A stretch of 64,000 nt of DNA from Diplonema papillatum (taxonomy: Eukaryota > Euglenozoa > Diplonemea > Diplonemida > Diplonemidae). The position numbers were made by a program, and so were the translations under genes. Below the pieces are notes generated by a model, which worked only from the letters and a program-made list of their open reading frames with translations, did no database searches and was not told the origin of the DNA. Shown piece by piece: positions 21,514 through 32,884 of this stretch (position 1 is its first letter; each line of letters starts with the position of its first letter). The DNA lies in assembly GCA_030068145.1 (NCBI GenBank), contig JAPJBO010000599.1:1-64000 (forward strand), in the 5' to 3' direction.

Positions 21514-22892
21514 CAACGCTGTCGTCAACAACAGTTCAACGCAAAACCTCGCTTGGAGTGTCCGCTTTACTGTCGTGGTCTGCCAATTATTCAGAAGCCT
21601 AGTAGAAACACCTCGCACATGTTGCTTCTCGGCGTGCTGCTTCAGCTCATCCAATCAGCCTTTTGTCTGATTTTTCAGTGGTCGCCACTAACTTTGACTT
21701 CGGCCAAGATGTCAAGCCTGGCGAAAGGGCCTGCTCCGCCAGAAGCGGTTTTGCCCAAGTTGCAGTGTAATCAACCTCTGCAAGCAAGGCAGTCCGTCGT
21801 TCTAGCGTTTATTGTGTTCTTTTCGCTCTTTCGCCTTCGCTGCCCAGGGACTGCAACTTAAGCGTCAAGTCGCATTTTCCGTGCTTGCAAATCCACGGTT
21901 CAGAGGTGAACTCGTTTACAGAGTCTCCTCAAGAACCGGTAGATGCTAGTCGTAAGCAGAGCTTGGCCAGCAAGCATCTCTCACTCCCTGACTGACCCTT
22001 GTTCGGGTACTTGTCGCCGAATTCGAAACTACGCGTGGCTGGGACTGCCCCCGCTGGACAGCTTCTAGAAAAGGATCGGTGCCGCCCCGCGTTTTATCGA
22101 GTGGCGGTGAACGCGCTCATCACACGAGCGCTCTTCCTTGCCACATTGACATCATCGGTCGTCATCTCCGTCAGCTTCTCAAACGGCGAGCACACTCCTG
22201 AAACATCGTCGCAGTCTCGGGTGTCTCGTCCTCTCGCGCCCACTGCAACCGGAGTGGACCGAATGGGGCCCTCTTCGCAGCTGTCCCTTTAGAGCTGCTG
22301 GCCCGCAGGCAACAGAATCCACGTGACACGGAATGCGTTTCGTCGAAACATCGGCTGAGGCTGACAATAGAGTCAGTTGCAGCCACACCTCGCCCGTTCA
22401 CAGAAAGTCTGTGTCGCTGACGTCGCCGACGATCTGACCCAAAAACGTCCGAATCCATTCTCCACAAAGTCAGAAATAGTGTCTCATTCAAACATTTCTC
22501 GACAAATACTGGGTTCGGGTATATTGACACAAATTGTCAACGCCGCGGGATATTGTACCCTCAGAACCCCGTATTCTGAGGCTGAGGGGGGCCCTTATCC
22601 CTTCTTCTGAGCATAGAACCCGGTTTCGCCTCAGAGGTCGCACACCCCACATGCACAGCATCGTACTTGCCAGAATATTTCTGCCCAAACCCTCCCCCCT
22701 GGCATCGTCTCATATTCCTCTCTTTTTGTATAATCGGAGGTCCTCAAGTCCCACCTTTTTGCCTTGGGCCCGGGGAGAGGGGAGCAAATACTGCGCAGGA
22801 TACAAGCCACCCTGGGATGCTCCTCAAAATCCGGAGTAGTTCTGAGAGTTCCTGCAGGAAAGGTAAAAATAAAAAATGGACCCCACCCTGAG

Positions 22893-22960
22893 TTCTGCCG
22901 GGTTTCTGCCGGGTTCTTGCCGGGTTCTTGGCGACTTCTTACCGACTTTCTACCGGGGTC
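22893..22960 (+). repeat. GTTCYTGCCGG tandem repeat, second array
   Basis: Five to six decayed units of the 20596 repeat, drifting at the right into cgacttcttaccg variants. Confidence 0.6.
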
Positions 22961-23074
22961 TGGATCACACCAGCCATACTACTTTTTTTGGATCTGTGTT
23001 GGCAAGAGCCGCGACTCAACTGTTCTTTGAGTTGGGCCGAATGTGCCATCCGGGATCCTGGGCGAGCGCCCTAC

Positions 23075-23640
23075 AATTCTGCGACGTGCACTTGCCAACT
23101 TTTTGGCCCAATATTGACCCACGCGCATCCCGGGTAAGTAAGTACCCTACAATTCCACCGTGTGCATTTTGCCAACTTTTGGACCCAGCAATGACCCACG
23201 CCTATCGTGCTACGTGCACTTCCAAACTTTTGGCCCACGCGTATCTCCGGGTACGTAAGTTCCCCACAGATCCGCCACGTGCATTTTTTGCTAACTTTTG
23301 GACCAACACTGACCTATCCTGGGCAAGTTCCGTGCAATCCTGCCGTGTGCATTTTGCCTACTGCTGGCCATAATGACCCGGGTAAGTACCTCCACAATTC
23401 CACCGTGTGCATTTCGCCAACTTTTGGACCAACAATGACCCATGCGTATCCTGGGCGAGTCCAATTCTGCCAAGCGCACTTTGCCAACTTGTGGCTCCAA
23501 GAATGACCATCGCGCATCCCTGGACAAATGCAAATATTTCTGCCATGTGCACGTTGCCTACTGCCGGCCCCAAGGATGCCCAGGGCCTTTGCAATTCTGC
23601 CATGTGTGCACTTTGCCAACCTTGACCCAAGCGCGATCTC
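23075..23640 (+). repeat. Degenerate tandem array of about 60-65-bp units
   Basis: Repeated blocks cayttgccaacttttgg, then gaccca/cgcgcatcc, then gggtaagt, then acaattcyrccrtgtg, about nine units with many differences and indels. The open frames here are periodic and not conserved in phase, so they are not genes. Confidence 0.75.
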
Positions 23641-23850
23641 CGCCAGGCGGGTCTCAAGCCATCAATCATTCGTAGTATTATTGACTCCGAGCGCGATCCA
23701 GACGGGTCTCAAGTGTCGTAGTATTGACTCCAAGCCCGATCCCCGTCAGACGGGGCAATAAATTGGGTCCCATCAGTCATAGTATTGTGTGAACGCGATT
23801 CCCACAAGACTGGTCTCAAGTGGTCCATCCGTCATAGTATTGCTGTCGTG
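23630..23850 (+). repeat. Second tandem array upstream of cold-shock copy C
   Basis: Three to four units of gcgcgatc..cagacgggtctcaag..cgtagtattgactc, 50-70 bp each. It lies about 100 bp upstream of the cold-shock gene at 23952 and follows directly on the 23075 array. Confidence 0.6.
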
Positions 23851-23951
23851 CGAACATACGCGTTCCACTCGCAGCTATGCAACTTTTTGAAACACCACCC
23901 GCAGGTTTCTAAGAAAGAGTTTGACAAAACAGCTATACCAAACAAACCGCA

Positions 23952-24323
23952 ATGGCACACAAAGGCACCGTCGTGAGCTGGTACAGCCGCAAGGGATACG
24001 GCTTCATCAAGTGCAAGGACTACGACGAGGATCTCTTCGTGCACGTCTCCGGGTTCGGAGGCGGCGAACTGATCGAGGGGAAGTCGGTCTCGTTCGAGGT
24101 TGAAGACGACCGTGGCGGGAAGAAGCGTTGCGTCCACGTCAAGGGCGAGGCTGTCGACCCGAACAGAGAAGACAAACAGTCGAGCCGCAGGGACGGAGAC
24201 CGCGACGACAGGGACAGGCGGGACAGCAAGCGTGACAGGCCTTCCGACAGAGACTACGACCGGGACAACGGCCGCGACAGGAGAGAAAACAGGCGCGACT
24301 CCCGTGACCGCCGCAGGGACTAA
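23952..24323 (+). CDS. Diverged cold-shock-domain RNA-binding protein (copy C)
   Basis: A 123-residue protein starting MAHKGTVVSWYSRKGY. The cold-shock domain (about 1-68) keeps RNP1-like KGYGFI (14-19) and RNP2-like DLFVHVSGF (27-35). It differs from the 9.9 and 18.0 kb copies by many conservative changes (SWYS for SWHS, IKCKDYDED for VECRDFEQD). The tail is rich in Arg, Asp and Ser, without the Tyr-containing RDRYDSRD repeats. It is therefore an older paralogue, not part of the recent duplication. The ATG is preceded by an A-rich leader (accgcaATG context), as in the other copies. Upstream are two minisatellite-like arrays (23075-23640 and 23630-23850). Confidence 0.88.
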   Translation: MAHKGTVVSWYSRKGYGFIKCKDYDEDLFVHVSGFGGGELIEGKSVSFEVEDDRGGKKRCVHVKGEAVDPNREDKQSSRRDGDRDDRDRRDSKRDRPSDRDYDRDNGRDRRENRRDSRDRRRD

Positions 24324-24329
24324 ACATCG

Positions 24330-25294
24330 CCCTGGCTTCAGTGTCGGAAGACAGGTTGTTTTTTCCTTTCCTGCAGCATTAGACCAGAATCCCCTCCCAC
24401 CCGGCTCACAAGTCCAACGGAGACTTGAACCAACCGACCGCTTACTACAATATGCAGGCTAGAATCCATTTGGTACCAGAAGGTCTGCGAGATCGAATCG
24501 CCCTCTGTTCTCTGTATGTGTGCATCTCGTCGTCGTGAGAACGCAAGACCTCGTCGGGCCTCGTCAAGGATGATCAACCTACTTAAGAAGGTTCGTGTCT
24601 TCTTGCCTGAGGCGTCACGATGCAGAATCACTGCTTGACCTTTCTACCTTAGGGTTTTTACATAAGCGCCAGCTTGGAAGGAAAAATGCTCGGCAATAGC
24701 TGCCAGACAAAGAACCGAAGGGATCCCAAGTGAACCACGTGTTGAACGGACGTGAGGTCATGCGGGGCTACCCCAACACGACAGATCACACAAACACAAC
24801 AGGTCAAAGTCCTGAGTGAGAAAACAACACACGGTGGTGTAAGCGAAGATCAAATCAGATTGTGTTTGTAGTGTATTTTCCCCTCTACCTCTATCTTTCC
24901 TCCCTTCCATTCGGAGTCAAAGCAGCTACGTCGAGTATTTTTGCATCCTGCGACGGTGAAGACGAACCGTCCAGTAGGAAGAGCATGCGTTATCTGTCTT
25001 GCCAAGAGCTGCCACGCAGCTAGTCCCATTCCCCATTCATGAAAGCGAGAATTTGGGGTAAGCCCTGTTTATCTGATTCGATTAAACGAAGCTAGCACAA
25101 GGTTTGCCTGATCTCGCACGTACTTTCCGATACCAAATAGATGCTCTATTCTACAACTCCAATTGTGCCCCACTACACAGGACCCGATGCGTTCGCTCCG
25201 TCATCATCTCCGCCCTGCACGCGGCGCCCTTGGTCCTTGAGCAATAGCGCAGGAACGAAGGAAAATCGGAAAACCAAAGCGAAAAAAACACCCC
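24330..25294. repeat. Non-coding; contains a diverged family-D copy
   Basis: No gene. 24655-24950 aligns with the family-D variants at 43741-44022 and 45450-45735 (blocks ataagcgccagcttg, gaaccgaagggatccc, gaaccacgtgttgaacgg, gctacgtcgagtatttt). The rest is unassigned. Confidence 0.5.
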
Positions 25295-25309
25295 CCCCTG
25301 TAAACGAAA

Positions 25310-25584
25310 GAACTTTTAACTGATTGCTCAGACGCGGTTGTAGGGGCCTTCTCCCCGTGACGGATTCGCCTGTGCTCTAGTAGCACGGGTGGTCCTGGCT
25401 GTGACGAGCTACGAACAGCCGCCTGACTAACCAGACTCACACCGCAGTCCTGTCTGCAGACACTCAGGTTCCACGCTGATGATGGTCCGCCTTGTGTTTC
25501 CGCGGCTTAAAGGACCGAAACACGGCGCAGATGGGACCAGTTGCGGTGTTGAGCACATAGCCACTTCAAGCACGTTCTTGCAAT
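25310..25584 (+). mobile_element. SINE-like retroposon, family E
   Basis: A 275-bp copy beginning at ttttaactgattgctcag and ending GCACGTTCTTGCAAT. It is flanked by a 15-bp duplication, CCCCTGTRAACGAAA, at 25295-25309 and 25585-25599 with one mismatch. It starts further upstream in the family consensus than the 8316 unit but less far than the 61745 copy, so it is 5'-truncated. No reading frame of note and no clear tRNA-type A/B boxes were seen. Confidence 0.7.
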
Positions 25585-25599
25585 CCCCTGTGAACGAAA

Positions 25600-26510
25600 T
25601 AAATATACACCATCAGGAAGAGAGAGACGCGCCATTCCGGAGACTCAATAATACCGACTTCCTAACACAAAGGAACAGCCCAAAGAAGGGTGCGCTACGT
25701 GCATCTGTGCCGCAGTAATAATGAGATAAGGAAACGAAAGAAAGTCGAAAGACTAAGCTACCCGCCAGCTCGTCTACGTCTCGGTTGATCGTCACTAGCT
25801 GACTAAACGAGGTGCCATTGCGCGGAGCACAGACAAAAAACTAAAGCAAACCAGGGGAGTTTTCTGGGCAAGGTCTGAAACAGAAAAAAAAAAGCAACAT
25901 GCGCGGAATTAGGGGACCAAGTTGGTGGGAAGGCAAAAAAGATCCCACCGCGCGCAGCACAAGAAACGGTCTAAAAAGCCCCCTTTTCGCCACTCGTTTT
26001 GGTGGTGTTTGGGCCGCGACCCTTAGCATAGATACCTGGAAAACCCCCCCTGAAAAAAAAAAAAAAAAAAAAAAAGTGAAACTCAGGCTGAGCGGATTAC
26101 GCATTTTCACGCGCGCCAACACCGTTCCTCCCTTCCTTTCAACCACTGTGCCTCCCCTATTCACTACCGCTCTCTCTCTCTCTTTCTCTCCAGTGAGCTT
26201 TCCCTTTTCTTATTCTTCCAGAGCTTTTCATCCATATCTTTTGAGGGCGCGTTTCTGTTTTGAGGTTGTTTCCTCAAGAGGGCGCGCCGCACGAGAGCAC
26301 CCAAACTCTCTCTTCTTTCTATCTCTTCATCCTTTTCGTGACAGCGCAAGCACACAGAGCGAACGATGGCGTGATCAGTGCATCGACCTAGGCTTGGCTA
26401 CGAACAAGACGCGATGCCTCCCAAAGGAGGTCGCTCGCGAAGAAATGACGCCTGCTTAACGTATGCCCCTCTTGAGGGGTATACATTGAAGTCAGCGATC
26501 GTCAGAGTAT
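25600..26510. other. No gene seen
   Basis: A/T-run-rich sequence with a 21-base A run near 26050 and a (TC)n stretch near 26170. A frame at 25899-26459 is open, but it runs through homopolymers and lacks any recognisable domain. Confidence 0.4.
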
Positions 26511-26753
26511 CATGCAGGGTCAAAACCTTGTGTCTTTTTTAAACGCTGCCGCAGGGCTGATGACCCCCCAAAAAAAAAATTGGAAATTTTTTTTTTGCTC
26601 AACTTCATCAAAAATCACTGCAGTGGTTGTTCCAAAATTTTAAAATTTAAAAACCCCAATTTTCGGCAAAAGAATAAGCCAAAACTACGCATTTCTTCCG
26701 GAAAAAAATGGGTGACCATTTGCCAAAAAGACACAAGGGTTTGACCCTGCATG
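26511..26753. mobile_element. MITE family M, copy 2
   Basis: 243 bp, same orientation as copy 1, with ends CATGCAGGGTCAAAACC and CCCTGCATG. Flanked by GTAT at 26507-26510 and 26754-26757. The interior aligns block by block with copy 1, with small indels in the A and T runs. Confidence 0.82.
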
Positions 26754-27082
26754 GTATGCGGATTAACAGTGGGTATGTCGGCTTTGCCACGTAGTATGAT
26801 ACTACTGGTCGTCGCACCGAAGGGCAATTCGATCCAGCAGTCAGAATGTGACGCAGTTGGTGGTACCTCATCCCCCCCGCTCACCACGAAGCAGGCGTGC
26901 GCTGGCGTCGTGTTCGGGGAATCGCCTCGCGTTGCGCCCACTGTCCCAATTTGCTCACTTCTCATCGCACATCCCCTTTCTTCTTATGCGTCTTTTTCTC
27001 TCTCGTCCCTTCCCGCTCTGTTCGTTGTTAGCTGCTGCGTAGTGGCCAGTATCTGTGCGAACTGCCCACGTGCCCGTACCCC

Positions 27083-27710
27083 TGCGTATTGCCCGTTATC
27101 TCCCCATCCAGGAGGGGTGGGCTCCAGGAGATTCCGGCTCGTAACCATAGTGGTTCTTGAGGGTGTGAAACCGGGTGAAGCACGGTGCCGGATAAAGAGC
27201 CACCTCAACATGTTTTGCAGGCATTTGGTCCGGCGCCTAAGACTGTCCAGAATCGGAAACCCACACGTGATTCGGATCCATACTCGAAATCTGGACTCAT
27301 GGGCTATGTGAGTTCCTGTGATTGGGCGATGTGAGGCGTGTGGGGTTCTAGAACCCCAAGTGCCCAGAATGGCTGTATACTGTTCTGGAGGGTCTTTGAA
27401 CCAGAATGCGGGCCGTAGACTGTCCAGAATAGGAAACCCACTCGTGATTCGGATCCATACTCGAAATCAGGACTCATGGGCGAAGTGAGTTCCTGTGATT
27501 GGGCGATGTGAGGTGTGTGGGTTTCCAACCGGAAGGTGCTCAAGAGGCAATCTGGCGGGGTGCGTAGTGCCCGTTATCACGCCATCCAGGAGAGTGGGTT
27601 CTAGGAGTTTCCGGCTCGTAATCATGGTGGTTCTTGAGGGTGTGAAACCTGGTGAAACACGGAGCCAGATAAAGAGCTACCTCAACATGTTTTGCAGGCA
27701 TGTTTCGTCT
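27083..27710 (+). repeat. Two interleaved direct duplications
   Basis: Unit X (cccgttatc..catccagga..ggttcttgagggtgtgaaacc..acatgttttgcaggcat) occurs at 27083-27228 and 27556-27705. Unit Y (gactgtccagaat..gattcggatccatactcg..gtgattgggcgatgtg) occurs at 27241-27345 and 27415-27522. The order is X Y Y X, all in direct orientation. No gene in 26758-27880. Confidence 0.75.
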
Positions 27711-27879
27711 TGACGACGTGCGCGAGAATCGGCACCCCCCCGTGCTAGGGGTCAAGAGGCAATCGGGCGGGACCGTTGAAGCGGATTCGATTACCCCAGG
27801 GGGGGGGAGGGGGGTTCGTTTACGTTGCAGTTTTGGACCGACGGTCTAAATCTGCTAACCGGGGTCGGCCGGGGGAAGG

Positions 27880-28115
27880 AAGGAGAAAAGGAAAAGGGAA
27901 AAAGGCCGCTCCGGGTCCAGGAACGTGAGGGCCAACCACAGCTTGCAAAGCTCGATTCGGAGGCAGCAGTCCGCGACGAGCTTGTTCAGCGCAAGCCCCG
28001 AACCACGCCTTGATGCTTTAGTTTGGGAAGTCGGTAGCCACTTGACCCGTAGGCCCGTGGCTCTGCAGTACCGCCGAACACGTGAAGCTCGGCTCCCGTA
28101 TAGCAGGCTTTCCCC
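27880..28115 (+). repeat. Repeat family C, copy 1
   Basis: About 235 bp, from aggccgctccgggtccagg to the gtgaagctcggctcccg block. The same sequence recurs at 39745-39975, 47905-48175 and, inverted, 29285-29535. Members share the blocks cagcttgcaaagct, cgacgagcttgttcagcgc and ccttgatgctttag in order. No reading frame is conserved between copies. Confidence 0.7.
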
Positions 28116-28210
28116 GGTACCTGCCGGGGGAACAACGGAAATCGTCGGGGAAAAAACGCAAAACACAGCGTTTTCAGGAAAGACCGGGCGTGCCCCCCCC
28201 CCCCCCCCCC

Positions 28211-29761
28211 TAGGGCTAAGTTGGATGGAAACGCCGTTTCTTTTAGTTTTTTCGAAATAAGGAAACGGAAACGGAAACGGAAACGGAAACGTTTCCGTTT
28301 CTTTTAAAAGAAACGCCGGAAGGCTCTTCATGCTGAGGGGTCCTATAAGATACCACTTCGCGGGTCCTTCTGTGTGTCCGTCGGGTGTCCGTTTCCAGCC
28401 AATTTTTGGCTTTCCTTTCAGAGGGCGGGATCACCTTCTTCTTTTGATCTATCAGCGGGCACTTCTCTTCCTCCGTCTTCTGGCGGGCTCTCTGACTCTT
28501 CAGGGCCCTTCCTGGGCTGTTCTTCGACTTGGCTCGGCCCCTTCTTGTGTGTCGTCGCGGTCTCGTTTGTGCAGAGCAGTCGCCGGTGCTCACCGCTTTC
28601 TTTCGTCGGCGATCCGACACGAGCAAATAGGTAACCACAAGCTAATGATGCAGAATGTCGTCACATGTGGATGTTTTCTGACACCAGATTCCACTCTTCT
28701 GTGCCTACCACTTCGTCTTCTGATGCTTCCAACCCACGTTCTCATGTGAGTGGGGCTTTTTGAATCTGCCGTCCTCTTCTGCACTGTTGGTGGGTTCTTC
28801 CTGCCGTCGTTGTCTATGCTCCGACAACACCGCCCCTTCCGGTGACGGTTGCCACCCGTCGTCGTATGCAAGGTGCACTGTGGCAAGCGATGTTTAACGC
28901 ACACGTTACTGCGTGGCCATCGCTTTTCTGGCGGGTTCAACATTGCCCCGGCATACGTGTGCCCTTCTCACCTCCTGATGCTGATTGCACTCACTCTTTG
29001 TCTTACACCGCCGAAAGACCCGTCTTGTAGCCTGTGGCGCTGAACGATCGTATCTGTAGAGTCTATTATAGTAGTTTATTGGAGCGGATGTGCTTTCCCG
29101 ATCGTCTTCAGCGCGTTGGCCAACAGCCTCGCATAACAGAGCATCGTCGCCACAACAGCCATTGGTGTAAAGAGCTGCAGACCTCAAAAGTCAGCACAAC
29201 CGGATGCGTGTGGTTGCGTCTGCTCCACGCGGTCGCAACTCTTATGCTTCTTTCCTCCCTCTTTAGGTACCAGGGAAAACCTGCTACACGGGAGCCAAGC
29301 TTCACGTGTTCGGCGGTACTGCAGAGCCACGGGCCAAGCGGCCACCGATTTCCCAAACTAAAGCATCAAGGCTTGGCGCACCTTGGGGCTTGGCGCTCGC
29401 GCTGAACACAAGCTCGTCGAGGCGGTCAGCCACAGGGCAAAGCGGACGGGGTTGTGGCACTGTGCTGCCTCGACTCAAGCTTTGCAAGCTGTGGTTGACC
29501 GTCACGTTCCTGGACCAGGAACGGCCTTTTTCTTTTCTTCTTTCTGTCTTCCTCCCTCTTTTCGGAGCCTCCTTGTCCACTGGATTGCGGGGTCCGCCGT
29601 TCGGAACACATTTCCGGTCGGACCTTCAGCCAGTATACTAGTGGCATACCAGCCGTTTCTTTTGAAAAGAAACGGCGTTTCCATCCACCGCCAAAAAGAA
29701 GGAAACGGAAACGGAAACGGAAACGGAAACGTTTCCAACGTTTCCATCCTACATAGCCCTA
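28211..29761. mobile_element. Ac-like hAT element B2 (non-autonomous)
   Basis: Ends TAGGGCTAAGTTGGATGG (28211) and, inverted, TAGGGCTATGTAGGATGG (ending 29761). Both ends are followed inward by GGAAAC/AAACGG arrays (28258-28300 and 29699-29735) and short GAAACGGCGTTTC-type palindromes. About 1.55 kb. The interior (28330-29260) shows no convincing gene. It contains a minus-strand copy of repeat family C (29285-29535). The left flank is a C run; the right flank is the start of A2. Confidence 0.6.
29285..29535 (-). repeat. Repeat family C, copy 2 (inside B2)
   Basis: Inverted relative to the other copies; it forms a 1.2-kb-spaced inverted pair with copy 1. Starts at gggagccaagcttcacgtg and ends at ccaggaacggccttttt in plus-strand orientation. 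Confidence 0.7.
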
Positions 29762-29764
29762 GGG

Positions 29765-31362
29765 CAGTGAAGCTGGTAAACGTTGAGTAACCGCGTTTAC
29801 TCCAAAATGAGTAAACGTAAACGTTTATAAACGGTAAACGTTTACGTTTACTCGCGGTAAACGTTTACTCGCCTACAGGGCACGGTTAGACCATACTTGG
29901 CCTCCTGGCGCACCCCACGTTCCATCAGGCTGTCCATCTCTTTTATGGCGGCGTCAAGCATCACCTCACCGAGTTCTTCGGGCGTTGGGGGGGTGTACTC
30001 ATCGTGCGGATAGCCCGCACAGGACTGAAACCATGGTCAGGAACGAACGACCAGTAGCCTTGTTAAACCCGATGGCTTTTTCATAGAAGAAGTCCCTGAT
30101 GGCTTCGTGGGCGTCCACTGCAGTGGTCGCTCGAGTGAGGAATGGCACCATATTCAGCTGCTTCGTCTTGGCCTTCTCGTTTTTCCTTCAGCTTGACGAC
30201 GAAGGCGGGTGTGTGCTACCACCATGGGATCTTTTGGGGCGCAGCCGCCAGTGCCGCTGCCTTGGCCGAGCAGGTGCTCAGCAGAGGCGGTGGAGAAGGC
30301 CTTATCGCAGAACTTGCAGGTTACCTTGCGCATCTTCGATCCGGGTGCTTCCGTGAATGTCACCCCCTCCCAGGCGTCTCCTTTGCGCTTGTTCGCCATT
30401 TGTGACGAAAGGTCCGTCTGGATATTTTACTTAGTTGCCCCTCTTCCTTGATAGATTGCGTTTCCAGTGGATGCCGCCCTTGATACAGTAAACGCTTACA
30501 CAACGTTTACTCAACGTTTACTCAACGTTTACTCCAAAATGAGTAAACGTAAACGTTTGTAAACGGTAAACGTTTACCGTTTATAAACGTTTACGTTTAC
30601 TCATTTTGGAGTAAACGTTGAGTAAACGTTGAGTAAACGTTGTGTAAGCGTTTACTGTATCAAGGGCGGCATCCACTGGAAACGCAATCTATCAAGGAAG
30701 AGGGGCAACTAAGTAAAATATCCAGACGGACCTTTCGTCACAAATGGCGAACAAGCGCAAAGGAGACGCCTGGGAGGGGGTGACATTCACGGAAGCACCC
30801 GGATCGAAGATGCGCAAGGTAACCTGCAAGTTCTGCGATAAGGCCTTCTCCACCGCCTCTGCTGAGCACCTGCTCGGCCAAGGCAGCAGCATTGGCGGCT
30901 GCGCCCGCACAGGACTGAAGCCACGGTCAGGAACGAACGACCAGTAGCCTTGTTAAACCCGATGGCTTCTTCGTAGAAGAAGTCCCTGATGGCTTCGTGG
31001 GCGTCCACTGCAGTGGTCGCTCGAGTGAGGAATGGCACCATATTCAGCTGCTTCGTCTTGGCTTTCTCGTTTTTCTTGCTGCCTTCAGCTTGACGACGAA
31101 GGCGGGTGTGTGCTACCACCATGGGATCTCTATCACCCCCAACGCCCGAAGAACTCGGTGGGGTGATGCTTGGCACCGCCATAAAAGAGATGGACAGCCT
31201 GATGGAACGTGGATTGTGCCAGGAGGCCAAGTATGGTCTAACCGTGCTCTGTAGGCGAGTAAACGTTTACCGCGAGTAAACGTAAACGTTTACCGTTTAT
31301 AAACGTTTACGTTTACTCATTTTGGAGTAAACGCGTTTACTCAACGTTTACCAGCTTCACTG
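29765..31362. mobile_element. hAT element A2, inverted dimer with BED zinc-finger remnants
   Basis: Both ends carry the family TIR CAGTGAAGCTGGTAAACG (29765 and, inverted, ending 31362). The element is a near-perfect palindrome centred near 30570: both arms contain GTAAACG arrays and the MANKRKGDAWEGV plus CKFCDKAF BED-finger sequence, minus strand about 30154-30399 and plus strand 30744-30947. In the right arm the hAT N-terminal segment (30907-31128) is additionally inverted. No arm keeps an uninterrupted transposase. It resembles two A1-type elements joined head to head. Confidence 0.7.
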
Positions 31363-31853
31363 CCGCCCCCCCCCCCCCCCCCCCCCCCCCCCTTTTCCTA
31401 GACGACATCTTCCTCGAAGAAGACTTGATGCTAGCATCAACCATGCATGAGAGGCAGCGCTCTGCCTAAACATTAAACTAAGATTTCCCCCCCCAACCCA
31501 TCAGCTTCAAAAGAACCCATTCGACGAAGGTCACCCGGAGACTCTAAAATCCTGGATTCTCAAGCGAACTATAAATCTAAAAAGAAAACTTGGTTTTCAG
31601 AGCCAGTTTCGTAGCCTAACCCCCAACAAAACCTTATTTTAGGGCGGAAACAACCCGCACCACGTGAAGCACCGCAAGTGCCGCGAAACCCAAGCACCAC
31701 ACTGCGAGAAAATACATATAAACGCGGACAACAGACTGGTACGGGCTACAAGGCAACCCCTGCTCAACTTGCTCGCCTGCCTTGATGGCACTTGCACCTT
31801 AAAGAACTCAATGCTCAACTTGTAGAACGTGGGGGGCCCAAGACTACACTCCA

Positions 31854-32040
31854 CGAAGGAATGTACTTGGTGTCGGTCACAAACAGTCCCGGACATGGCT
31901 AGCCATAACCCATAACGAAAGCGTGCACTAAATATACAACCCGTAACCACATAGCCCTTTCTTGCTCTAAGAGAACCCAATCATGAACGGTCACACGGAG
32001 ACTCTAAAACCCCGGAATTTCAAGCGAACTTTAACTCTAA
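31854..32040 (+). repeat. Short retroposon family I, long copy 1
   Basis: From gaatgtacttggtgtcggtc to the family 3' terminus CAAGCGAACTTTAACTCT followed by A residues. The upstream part 31640-31853 is not shared with the other long copies at 35523 and 51594. Includes the block ggtcacacggagactctaaaa, which looks like a TATA-type promoter but lies near the 3' end of the unit. Confidence 0.65.
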
Positions 32041-32821
32041 AACCTACAGGACCCGAAGCGAATGCCGTAAGAAACGGTACAAAAAAAACCAACGAAAAAA
32101 ATAAACGACTGAGCGAGTTCGCCGGAAAACACACACAAAAACTTTCACTCTAGAAAAAAAAAAAAAAAAACCCAAGTTACACACGTTGCCTCTCTCTTGC
32201 TCACACACTTTCTCGTCCATTCAGACACAACCTCGTTATCTCCCGTAGTGGAGACCTTTTTTTTTTTTTTTTTTTTTTAGGACTCCAGATTTTCAATCGA
32301 AGAGCCGTGCTGTTTGGAACGTTGAACATACGTGTTAGAAGAGAAGCAACAAAGGAAGAACCTCTTTTTTGAGAAAAGAGAAAAAAAAAAAAGCAAAAAT
32401 CGTCCCTCGTGTTCGACGGTAACACAAAGAAAAAAGGATAACCCAACCAAGAAATAACAGGGGGAAACCTCTCCAGAACACAAACTCCCATCCTCCCTTC
32501 TACTTAAATCGAAACAAGGTCCGCGTGCAGACGAACTCGCACCCAGATCATTACGTAAGTCGCTCCGAAAAAAAGAAGAGTTTCTTGCACTTTAGCTCCA
32601 CCCGTTATAAGTAAGAAGAAACCCATTGAGTAACAACTTCGTAAAAAAGACAAAGAAACAAAGAAAAAAGAAAAAAAAAACCACTCTAAAAAAAAAGAGA
32701 GGCAACAACAAAACTCCCTCCCACAAAAGTTGTTTTTCTTTCATTCTTTTTTTTTTTTGAAAAAAAGAGGAGAAAAAGGAGAAGAAAGGAAGAAAAAAAA
32801 AAGAGGAAGAGAAGGGGAGCC
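32041..32821. other. No gene; homopolymer-rich upstream region of the CCCH gene
   Basis: Long A and T runs (for example 32155-32170, 32258-32278, 32746-32758) and purine tracts. The polypyrimidine run ending ttgaaaaaaagag near 32768 could serve as an acceptor region for the CCCH transcript, but I cannot show this. No exon is recognisable. Confidence 0.3.
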
Positions 32822-32884
32822 AGCGCAATTCACTCCGACCCCGCCCGTCCTTCGGTCGCCAAGATTTCGCCTCTCGTCGCGAAC

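Noticed and set aside
23000-23640. Series of open frames with Cys/Pro/Thr repeats suggesting a secreted repeat protein
   Set aside because: The repeat period is not a multiple of three, so frame and sequence change between units.
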